Of a DNA stretch of 21,755 nucleotides, positions 15,661-21,755 are shown in pieces. Below the pieces are notes generated by a model. The model worked only from the letters and a program-made list of their open reading frames with translations. It did not search any database and was not told the origin of the DNA. Numbering within the stretch: position 1 is the first letter of the stretch; the number at the start of each line of letters is the position of its first letter. This stretch comes from an uncultured Pseudomonadota bacterium (GTDB lineage Bacteria; Bdellovibrionota_B; Oligoflexia; Oligoflexales; Bog-1112), in contig CALBMD010000516.1 of assembly GCA_937896265.1 (NCBI GenBank), forward strand, positions 1 through 21,755, given 5' to 3'. The position numbers were made by a program, and so were the translations under genes.

Positions 15661-16464
15661 ATGGAACCTGAATTTTTGTATCGAGTAGAGTTGGCTTATG
15701 ATGGTACTCTTTATGATGGATTTCAATCACAAATCTCAAAGAATGCTGTCCAAGATCATGTAGAAAAAGCCCTAGCAACATTGCTTCGGCATCCCGTGCG
15801 ACTGCAAGGAGCTTCCCGGACAGACAAAGGAGTTCACGCCCAAAACCAAGTAGGTCTTTTTAAAAGCTCATTAGAGCTAAAAGAAAGTTGGTTAGCAGGT
15901 GTTAATGCTATCTTATTTAATGATATCAATGTCCTAAGTGTTAAGCATGCAGAACCAGGGTTTCATCCCATTAATAGCGCAAGAGCTAAAGCCTATCGCT
16001 ATCGACTTTGGCGAGGACAATGTTACAATCCATTCGCTAAGCGTTTCGTTTGGCCTGTACCTGCGCGTGTTAAGAGTGAAGACTTGTGGAATGATTTAAA
16101 GAAGTTTGAGGGGAAGCAAGATTTTGCAGCCTTTCGTAGTGCTGATTCTCATGCAAAGACTACCGTTAGAGAGATCCTCGAATGCAAGGTAGATGACCGA
16201 GGCGATCTCATTGACATTTGGATTGTAGGCACTGGCTTTTTAAAACAGATGGTTCGTATCATTGTAGGTACCGTTGTCGAAAGGGCAATTGGTAAGAAGC
16301 CGATTTTAGAAATTGAGGAGCTTATTGCCAGGAAAGATCGACGGTTTTGCGGCGTGACCGCGCCGGCAAAAGGGCTTTGTTTGGTCGAGATTTTCTATGA
16401 TCAAATTCCGCCGATTGACAAGCTTGTTGCACGAGCAGGAAATGGCTTAACCTATTCCATCTAA
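15661..16464 (+). CDS. truA: tRNA pseudouridine(38-40) synthase TruA
   Basis: Forms pseudouridine at positions 38-40 in the anticodon arm of tRNAs. It is 267 residues, the usual length. The catalytic aspartate is Asp55 in ASRTDKGVHAQNQVGLF. Other conserved parts are VELAYDGTLYDGFQ (9-22), AKAYRYRLW, FAAFRSADS and GFLKQMVRIIVGTVVE. The ATG follows the preceding stop after 12 bases, and no strong ribosome site is visible. Confidence 0.95.
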   Translation: MEPEFLYRVELAYDGTLYDGFQSQISKNAVQDHVEKALATLLRHPVRLQGASRTDKGVHAQNQVGLFKSSLELKESWLAGVNAILFNDINVLSVKHAEPGFHPINSARAKAYRYRLWRGQCYNPFAKRFVWPVPARVKSEDLWNDLKKFEGKQDFAAFRSADSHAKTTVREILECKVDDRGDLIDIWIVGTGFLKQMVRIIVGTVVERAIGKKPILEIEELIARKDRRFCGVTAPAKGLCLVEIFYDQIPPIDKLVARAGNGLTYSI

Positions 16465-16492
16465 GTTACTCTTGCTTAAAAGGGGAAGTTTC

Positions 16493-18247
16493 GTGTTGCA
16501 AATTAGCTTTCAGTGCCTGTTACTCTTGAGTATGTCTTGCTTTAGCTTGTCTTGCCAGCATGTAAGCAGTGCTCCAGAAAATGTCACAAAAGCAAAAGCG
16601 AATAAATCAGGTGACATTGATGAAGAGTACAGCGCGGAATATTATTTTTTAGCTGGCCAAACAGAGTTGCAGAAAGAAAGATACGTACTAGCGCAGAAGA
16701 ATTTTGAAAAGGCCTACCAACTAGATCCCAATGAAAAGACAGCTCAAGCCCTTCTTGAAAGTACCCTTAGATTTTTAGACCTTGAAAATGGCTTAAAAGT
16801 GGCTGAAAAGATGGTGTTGCTTTATCCTAAAAATGTGGAAATTCGCTTAGCTTTCTGTGAGCTTTTAATAAAAAACAATCAACTTGATGAAGCTTTGATT
16901 CAGGCCAAAAAAGCTCAGACTAATGACCCTTCGGGAAAGAAGGCATTGGCCTTAAGTGGATTTATCTTAGAAAAGCAAGAAAAAGTTGAAGAGGCTCTTT
17001 TAGCGTATGAAAAGGCTTTTAAGGCTGATGAAAAGAACATGCTAGCCTTATCCTTGACACTACGAGCTCTCATCAAACTAGACCGCATTAAGCAGGCACT
17101 TGCTTATACGAAAGCACAAGTAGCAGCAGAAAATAATGATTCAGAGATCACACTGCTTCTTCATGCTAGCTTTTTAGCCCTAAGAGGTGAAACAAAGGAG
17201 GCTATAAAATCTTTTGAGTCTCTCTTTGAGCGGTATTCAAAACATGAGGACTATAACGACCGTTTAGCAACTTGGATTAGCTATTTTGGTAGCATTGAGC
17301 AAGTGGCTCGTTTCTATGAACCCTTAATAACTAACAATCCCAAGGTCAGTCCGGCGATGAAAATCCAAGAGATCTACATCCTTTGGGAATTAAAAAAAGT
17401 GCACCAGGCTTTAGATCTTGCGCAAGTTTTGTTAAAAGACGATCCCAAGTCGAGCCAGCTATTGTATCTTGCTGGTCTTTGTCATGAAAAAATTCGTGAT
17501 AATAAAGAAGCGCTTGATGCCTTTAGTAAAATCACTTCCGACTCTCGTTACTATGCGATAGCAAGAATGCGGATGATTGGCATCATGCAAGACTCTGGTG
17601 ATATAAAAGGCGCCTTAAAGATCGCGGAAACAGAAGCGAAGGATGAGCTTTATTCGTGGCAATTTGTACCAATTGTGGCTCAGTTGCATTTCGAAAATGG
17701 TTCCAGCGACAAGGCTATTTTGGCGCTAGAAGAAGGTTTTACAAGATACCCTGATCGTTTGGACCTACTTTTTTATAAAGGGGTTTATGAAGAAAAAAAT
17801 GGTCAGATCCAAGATTGTATCCAAACAATGAAAAGAGTTATTGCTTTTGATGCGGACTATGCCAATGCTTTAAACTATTTGGCTTATCTATATGCGCAAA
17901 GAGATCAAAATCTTGAAGAGGCAAAAAATCTGGTAGAGAGAGCTATTGCGTTAAAACCTTTTGATGGCTATTTTTTAGATACGCTGGGCTTTATTTATTT
18001 TAAGAATGGTGACTTAGAGAAGGCTGTTGATTTTTATAAGCAGGCTATCCAATTTGTGCCTAATGAAGGAGTGATTTGGGAGCATATTGGTGATGTGCTT
18101 AGAGCTAAGTCAAAGCATAGTGAGGCCAAAGAGGTTTACGAGACAGCTCTTGGTATGAAATTAGATGAAGATGCTAAAAAAGGTATTTTAGAGAAAATAT
18201 CTCAGATTGCCAAGGAGCTTGAGGATGTCCAGCCTGAAAAGAAATAG
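16493..18247 (+). CDS. TPR-repeat exported protein, possible lipoprotein
   Basis: A 584-residue protein made mostly of tetratricopeptide repeats, which build helical scaffolds for protein-protein contacts. Repeats are seen from about residue 45 (YYFLAGQTELQKERYVLAQK) and again strongly at the C-terminus (YFLDTLGFIYFKNGDLEKAV, then EHIGDVLRAKSKHSEAKEVY). The N-terminus FQCLLLLSMSCFSLSCQ resembles a lipoprotein signal, but SLSC is not a strict lipobox because Leu sits at -2 instead of -3. I chose the GTG at 16493 because AAGGGGAA lies just upstream; a TTG at 16472 would add seven residues. It overlaps the LolB-like gene by 23 bases. Its role is probably in the cell envelope. Confidence 0.85.
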   Translation: MLQISFQCLLLLSMSCFSLSCQHVSSAPENVTKAKANKSGDIDEEYSAEYYFLAGQTELQKERYVLAQKNFEKAYQLDPNEKTAQALLESTLRFLDLENGLKVAEKMVLLYPKNVEIRLAFCELLIKNNQLDEALIQAKKAQTNDPSGKKALALSGFILEKQEKVEEALLAYEKAFKADEKNMLALSLTLRALIKLDRIKQALAYTKAQVAAENNDSEITLLLHASFLALRGETKEAIKSFESLFERYSKHEDYNDRLATWISYFGSIEQVARFYEPLITNNPKVSPAMKIQEIYILWELKKVHQALDLAQVLLKDDPKSSQLLYLAGLCHEKIRDNKEALDAFSKITSDSRYYAIARMRMIGIMQDSGDIKGALKIAETEAKDELYSWQFVPIVAQLHFENGSSDKAILALEEGFTRYPDRLDLLFYKGVYEEKNGQIQDCIQTMKRVIAFDADYANALNYLAYLYAQRDQNLEEAKNLVERAIALKPFDGYFLDTLGFIYFKNGDLEKAVDFYKQAIQFVPNEGVIWEHIGDVLRAKSKHSEAKEVYETALGMKLDEDAKKGILEKISQIAKELEDVQPEKK

Positions 18248-18911
18248 AGTATTTTTAGGTTTTTGGCTTCTTTTTTTTAATGCATGCTCAATGCTTTCTA
18301 CGCAAGAACCAGTACGAGAATTACCTAAATCATTAATGACCTTTTTTGCTCAGCCAGAAAAAGTTGAAGGCAGTGGAGCAATCAAGATTGTAAGTAGTGA
18401 CGGTCTAGTCTTTTCTGGGCAGGGTGATTTTGTCCAAAAAGATAATATTTTAGAGACAGAACTCTATGATCCTATAGGTAGAACGGTATTACGCGGGAGC
18501 TATAGCGATAAAGGTTTGCAGGTGTTAGGGACCATGAGCAAGTCTTTTGCGAAAGTAACCATTGATCAAGCGGGTTTTCTTGTCTTTGATGGCTATTTTA
18601 TCGGCTTAAAAATAAATGAACTTGTGGCACTTTTGCAGCTGCGACTGCCTAGAGCTTGGCTTTTATTGCCAAAAACTTTAAGAAAATACGATAGTATTTC
18701 CGCTTATGTATTTACTGATAAGCCAAGACGTATCTTTGCAAGATTAGATAAAACCGGTCAAGTTTTAGACCTAGAGGTTACTTGGACAGCTATGCTTGGG
18801 CTGATAGAAAAAAAAATTGGTATTTTATGTGATAAGCAAAATTCACGTCTTGAAGTCCAAGTTGGGACTTTTGCGGTGACTTGGGAGCTTTTTCAAGATG
18901 ACGATATTTGA
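18225..18911 (+). CDS. LolB-like outer-membrane lipoprotein candidate
   Basis: A 228-residue protein with a signal anchor FLGFWLLFFNAC, where Cys22 is a plausible lipidation site (F-N-A-C). The mature part resembles the LolA/LolB half-barrel pattern: VEGSGAIKIVSSDGLVFSGQG, then LETELYDPIGRTVLRGSYSD, then an Arg/Leu-rich linker and further strands. LolB receives lipoproteins from LolA at the outer membrane. In several proteobacteria a LolB-like gene follows a TPR lipoprotein gene, as here. The ATG at 18225 has AAGGAG seven bases upstream; the earlier TTG at 18207 lacks this. Similarity is weak, so the functional call is an inference. Confidence 0.6.
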   Translation: MSSLKRNRVFLGFWLLFFNACSMLSTQEPVRELPKSLMTFFAQPEKVEGSGAIKIVSSDGLVFSGQGDFVQKDNILETELYDPIGRTVLRGSYSDKGLQVLGTMSKSFAKVTIDQAGFLVFDGYFIGLKINELVALLQLRLPRAWLLLPKTLRKYDSISAYVFTDKPRRIFARLDKTGQVLDLEVTWTAMLGLIEKKIGILCDKQNSRLEVQVGTFAVTWELFQDDDI

Positions 18912-19368
18912 GCGGCTAGCTGCTGAAAAAATTATAGATCCAACCATTATGGCAGTGCTAAGAAGCTATGCTAAAAAATGGAGCAAGTCAGAATATGAGG
19001 TTTTGTTGGAATGCCATATTTTTACTGAAAAAAGTTTTGCTGACACTGCAGCGCGGCTTTTTCAGTTGGATAGGTTTTTTCAAATTGACCAATGGCCGGA
19101 TATTTCTCTTCTTAGTCAAAAGATCGCGTATAATGAAGCTAAGGAATTAGAAATCTTTCCTTATCGGTTTTTTGGTGAAAGCGAAATTGAAATCTTGCTT
19201 TATGATCCGACACAAAGCGCAAAAGTTCAGTCCTTTCTGCAGAAGAAAGGGTTTAAGTGTCGTTTTGCTATTTGTGAGCGTAGAGAAATTAGCAGAGCTA
19301 TTGATGCCCATTATCCTATTGAGTCGCAGTTGCCTTGTCTTGCTGGTTTAGGGCTGTCACATGTCTAG
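18898..19368 (+). CDS. Stand-alone GspE N-terminal-type domain protein
   Basis: A 156-residue soluble protein. The segment from about 90 to 140 matches the pattern of the T2SS GspE N-terminal (MshEN-type) domain: ISLLSQKIAYNEAKELEIFP, then EIEILLYDPTQSAKVQSFLQ, then RFAICERREISRAIDAHYP. In type II secretion and type IV pilus ATPases this domain precedes the ATPase; here there is no ATPase and the protein ends about 15 residues after it. The RLG element of c-di-GMP-binding MshEN domains is not apparent. It overlaps the LolB-like gene by 14 bases and murG by 8, so it is translationally embedded in the cluster. Its function is unknown. Confidence 0.7.
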   Translation: MTIFERLAAEKIIDPTIMAVLRSYAKKWSKSEYEVLLECHIFTEKSFADTAARLFQLDRFFQIDQWPDISLLSQKIAYNEAKELEIFPYRFFGESEIEILLYDPTQSAKVQSFLQKKGFKCRFAICERREISRAIDAHYPIESQLPCLAGLGLSHV

Positions 19369-20431
19369 AGAACAAAAAAGTACACGGATAGTTTTAACGG
19401 GAGGTGGAACTGCAGGCCATGTCATGCCCCACCTCGCTATCTTGCCGGCCTTAAAAAACCAGCAGGTAGATGTGCTTTATGTTGGAAGTAAGGGTATAGA
19501 GCAGAGCCTGGCGCAAGGAAATGGTATTGCTTTTAAAAAAATAGCAGCCGGCAAACTCAGACGCTATGTTTCTGTTGAAAATTTTTTCGATATTTTCAAA
19601 GTTTGTTTCGGCTTTTTGCAAGCATTGGTTGTTTTATGTCGTTTTCGACCAAAGTTAGTTTTTTCAAAAGGTGGTTATGTTGGTGTGCCTGTCGCTTTTG
19701 CTGCACGCGTCTTAGGCATTCCTCTTGTTGTCCATGAGTCGGATTTGACACCAGGCTTGGCAAATAAGCTTGTTTTACCTTTTGCTAAAAAAATCCTTTA
19801 CTCATTTCCTGACTCTCTGCGCTTTCTACCAAAAGATAAGGCTATTTTCACTGGCTCCCCTATTCGTGCTGATCTTTTCTTGGGCTCAAAAGCAAAGGGG
19901 CGACAGATTTGTCAGTTTTCAGAATCAGAAAAGAAAGTCTTACTAATTGTGGGTGGCTCTCTTGGTGCTGAACCACTAAATAAGGCTGTAGAAGCAGCTT
20001 TTCATAGCTTAACAGCACGCTATCTTGTGTGTCATGTGACAGGTAAGGGTAAAAAGCATATTCAAAATCAACAAGGTTATGCCAGCTTTGAGTTTGTAGG
20101 TGAGGAGCTTAAACATCTGGTTGCTTTGGCTGATCTTGTTCTTTGTCGGGGTGGCGCTAACACTTTATTTGAGTTTCTAGCATTGAATAAGCCAATGCTT
20201 ATTGTGCCTTTTGAAAAAGGTTCGCGCGGTGATCAGATTGATAATGCTAAAGTCTTTGCAGCAAGAGGCTGGGGGCAGATGCTTTTTGAAAAAGAGCTAA
20301 CGGCTGAGAGCTTGCTTTTGGCGTTAGCTAACTTAGAAAAAGAAGCGCCGACTATCCTTGCCAAGCAAAAGGATGTTGGCTATGAGAAAAGCAGTGAGCG
20401 AGTGATGGCTGTCTTAAGTTCTTTTTGGTAA
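19361..20431 (+). CDS. murG: MurG lipid II synthase (GlcNAc transferase)
   Basis: A peripheral membrane glycosyltransferase that adds GlcNAc to lipid I to make lipid II, on the inner face of the membrane. It is 356 residues. The first glycine loop is GGGTAGHVMPH (14-24), the second is SKGGYVGVP (102-110), and the third is GGSLGAEPLN (198-207). The UDP-GlcNAc site includes CRGGANTLFEFLALNKPMLI (262-281) and SRGDQIDNA (288-296). The stretch HESDLTPGLANK (125-136) differs from the HEQN..PG.ANR of most proteobacterial MurG and resembles the second MurG type known from Firmicutes. The start overlaps the previous gene by eight bases. It uses the C55 carrier made by UppS upstream. Confidence 0.93.
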   Translation: MSREQKSTRIVLTGGGTAGHVMPHLAILPALKNQQVDVLYVGSKGIEQSLAQGNGIAFKKIAAGKLRRYVSVENFFDIFKVCFGFLQALVVLCRFRPKLVFSKGGYVGVPVAFAARVLGIPLVVHESDLTPGLANKLVLPFAKKILYSFPDSLRFLPKDKAIFTGSPIRADLFLGSKAKGRQICQFSESEKKVLLIVGGSLGAEPLNKAVEAAFHSLTARYLVCHVTGKGKKHIQNQQGYASFEFVGEELKHLVALADLVLCRGGANTLFEFLALNKPMLIVPFEKGSRGDQIDNAKVFAARGWGQMLFEKELTAESLLLALANLEKEAPTILAKQKDVGYEKSSERVMAVLSSFW

Positions 20432-20475
20432 AGAAAACTTTTTTGTGAGCCATATCTGTATCAAGTTTTTATCTC

Positions 20476-20600
20476 GGATCGGAATTTCTAGTTGGTGCTA
20501 CGACGCGAGGCTAGTCCCTTCCTACTTGCATCTTGCGCCCAACCCGAATTTAGAATTCTTTGGATTTATGGGTAAATTTCAAAAAACTTCACTTCTCGGT
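20476..20600. repeat. Palindromic dispersed repeat, copy B
   Basis: This lies between murG and the CAP-like gene and runs into that gene. It shares with copy A the left arm (gaatttctagttg, then gctacgacgcga), the link tagtccctt, the right arm (cttgc, then cccaacc), and the trailing aatttcaaaaaa plus cttcacttctcgg. It lacks the central ~62 bases of copy A. Its two arms pair imperfectly (aatttctagttggtgc against the complement of gcgcccaacccgaattt). The ATG at 20568 lies inside this repeat where copy A has a TTT codon. Confidence 0.8.
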
Positions 20601-21509
20601 TTTATCATTAGCATATGGACTTCATGCCTCTGTGGTCAGTCGGCAGTAGAGACGCTTTATCTAAGAAATGACCTTGCGCCTTTAGTAAAGCAGCTTGCTT
20701 GTACAGCTAAAAAGATAAATCCCGTAAAGCTTATGTTTCATATTGGCGAGCCGCTTGATATTAGGCTGATCGCCAAAAAGGCGCAAAGCTCAAACAATGA
20801 GCTGATGGCTTTAGCTAAATCGTTAGCTAAGATAAACTTTCATCATGGCTTTTTCTTTGGCCAATGTGCTTTTAATCAGGATTTTATTGGGTCAGTACCA
20901 GCTCCTTTTGCCTTTAATCAAAAAAATGTGCGCGCCGTTATGGATTCATACTGTCGCAAGTTATCGATCGACTATGCCCGTCTTGATGGCGGCATCTCGC
21001 AAAAGAAGAGGCTTGATAATGCTATAGCAAGCTATACCTGCTATCCTATTTCATCAAATAAGCATGGTCCTTTACTTTGGTACGCCAAGCTTATACAGAA
21101 AAAACAAGATTTACCACCAATCCCTGAGCGGCAGGGAGAGATCTTAAACGAGCGAGATTTTTTTGCTTGGATCAATAGGGTAAGAAAAAAAGAAGGGATG
21201 AAAGCTCTTCTTGTAGGAGAGGAGCTCTTGCAAGAGGAAACTAGAAAGTTAGCTAGTTTTTTGGGTGTTGGTCATAACCGTGTGGTAATAAATGAGGTTA
21301 GCCATCGCTTATGGCTAGCTGGCTATCAGTTTTTAGGCGAAAATCGTGCTCTAGCTGAAAATTTTCAGGAGCTAGCGAGTCTTTTTTGGTTTTCACCTCG
21401 CCACCGTGATCTGCTCTTAGATCAGAAGGCAGAAACTCTTGCTCTTTATCAAAAGCCTCTTGCAGGGGCCAGTTTTTATGTGGCGCTGGTTGCTAAGCGT
21501 CGTTCATAA
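20568..21509 (+). CDS. Secreted CAP/SCP-like domain protein
   Basis: A 313-residue protein from the ATG at 20568. Residues 1-26 form a good Sec signal peptide: Lys3 and Lys6, the core SLLGFIISIWTSCLCG, then QSA-VE. The C-terminal half looks like a CAP (SCP/PR-1) domain: FFAWINRVRKKEGMKALLVG, then GENRALAENFQELASLFWF with the trailing SPRHRDLLL, and a final AGASFYVALVAKR strand. CAP proteins are secreted and various; many bind lipids, and the role here is unknown. The N-terminal ~160 residues have no family I recognise. An upstream in-frame GTG at 20445 would add 41 residues, mostly translated repeat B, ahead of the signal peptide. Neither start has a strong ribosome site. Confidence 0.65.
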   Translation: MGKFQKTSLLGFIISIWTSCLCGQSAVETLYLRNDLAPLVKQLACTAKKINPVKLMFHIGEPLDIRLIAKKAQSSNNELMALAKSLAKINFHHGFFFGQCAFNQDFIGSVPAPFAFNQKNVRAVMDSYCRKLSIDYARLDGGISQKKRLDNAIASYTCYPISSNKHGPLLWYAKLIQKKQDLPPIPERQGEILNERDFFAWINRVRKKEGMKALLVGEELLQEETRKLASFLGVGHNRVVINEVSHRLWLAGYQFLGENRALAENFQELASLFWFSPRHRDLLLDQKAETLALYQKPLAGASFYVALVAKRRS

Positions 21510-21755
21510 GCTAAAAAACAGTTTTCTAAAAGACTTGCAATAGTCATAGGTCCAACACCACCAGGTACAGGGGTTAGAATTTTGGCATGGCCAATTAAGT
21601 CTTCTTGGTTTGAGTCGCCAACAACCCGACCATTTTGGTGATGAATACCAACGTCGATAACGATAGCACCTTTTTTTACCCAAGATTTATCTACAAGTTT
21701 GCTGATCCTTGGCGCTAACACCCCCAGCGGCCTTGGTTCCCCGGATATCCATATC
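21476..21755 (-). CDS. folD: FolD bifunctional folate enzyme, C-terminal part
   Basis: The 3' end of methylenetetrahydrofolate dehydrogenase/cyclohydrolase, which interconverts C1-tetrahydrofolates. The conserved NADP-binding end is clear: WVKKGAIVIDVGIHHQNG, then VGD, then the signature TPVPGGVGPMTIASLLEN, and a charged tail. The gene runs off the right edge of the window. The frame stays open to the edge, but codons before about 21707 (in the direction of the edge) do not resemble FolD, which hints at an indel there. It converges on the CAP-like gene with a 34-base overlap, so both 3' ends are coding on both strands. Confidence 0.88.
   Translation of the reverse strand, partial: IWISGEPRPLGVLAPRISKLVDKSWVKKGAIVIDVGIHHQNGRVVGDSNQEDLIGHAKILTPVPGGVGPMTIASLLENCFLAYERRLATSAT

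Noticed and set aside
1..21755. Defence system, prophage, CRISPR or biosynthetic cluster
   Set aside because: All recognisable genes are housekeeping or envelope functions; no integrase, nuclease, capsid, repeat-spacer array or synthase motif was seen.

Overview
The window reads as an ordinary chromosomal stretch from a Gram-negative bacterium. It carries an outer-membrane-type signal-peptide protein, lipoprotein-like proteins, RseP and a LolB-like protein. The gene content and order (rho-rpmE-prfA-prmC, then uppS-cdsA-rseP-tsaB-pssA-asd with truA, a TPR protein and a free-standing GspE N-terminal-type domain) suggest a relative of the Bdellovibrio/Oligoflexia or 'deltaproteobacterial' groups. 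That placement is inference from gene order, not a measured phylogeny. Base composition is moderately AT-rich by eye. No phage, plasmid, insertion sequence, CRISPR, tRNA or rRNA gene was recognised.

Layout. 1-219: non-coding left edge with a perfect 10-bp inverted repeat. 220-1119 (-): class IV aminotransferase, divergent from rimO (1198-2580, +). 2564-2959 (-): small exported glycine-zipper-like protein, tail-to-tail with rimO, with its own extended -10 promoter. 3244-6731 (+): translation/transcription block rho, rpmE, prfA, prmC. 6741-7863 (+): AI-2E-type membrane permease split by a frameshift at a run of ten T. 7860-8576 (-): divergent RsmI-family methyltransferase. 8636-20431 (+): a long co-directional, tightly packed run, uppS, cdsA, rseP, tsaB, pssA, (structured repeat A), asd, putative outer-membrane protein, truA, TPR protein, LolB-like lipoprotein, GspE-N-like protein, murG. 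20476-21509 (+): repeat B running directly into a secreted CAP-like protein gene. 21476-21755 (-): 3' end of folD, leaving the window.

How the genes work together. The left block handles translation termination and modification (RimO on ribosomal protein uS12, RF1, PrmC methylating the RF1 GGQ glutamine, L31, Rho). The right block is an envelope-building cluster: UppS makes the C55 lipid carrier, CdsA and PssA make phospholipids, RseP is the site-2 protease that controls envelope stress, Asd feeds diaminopimelate/lysine, MurG makes lipid II, and several exported proteins probably sit in the outer membrane or periplasm. Many neighbours overlap by 4-35 bases, consistent with translational coupling.

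Most of the window is housekeeping. The parts that deserve a second look are a pair of dispersed palindromic repeats (13623-13809 and 20476-20600). Both copies are open in the same reading frame, and one appears to supply the start codon and first half of the signal peptide of the CAP-like protein. The T10 frameshift in the permease and the lone GspE-N-type domain coupled to murG also stand out. I see no convincing complete new multi-gene system.
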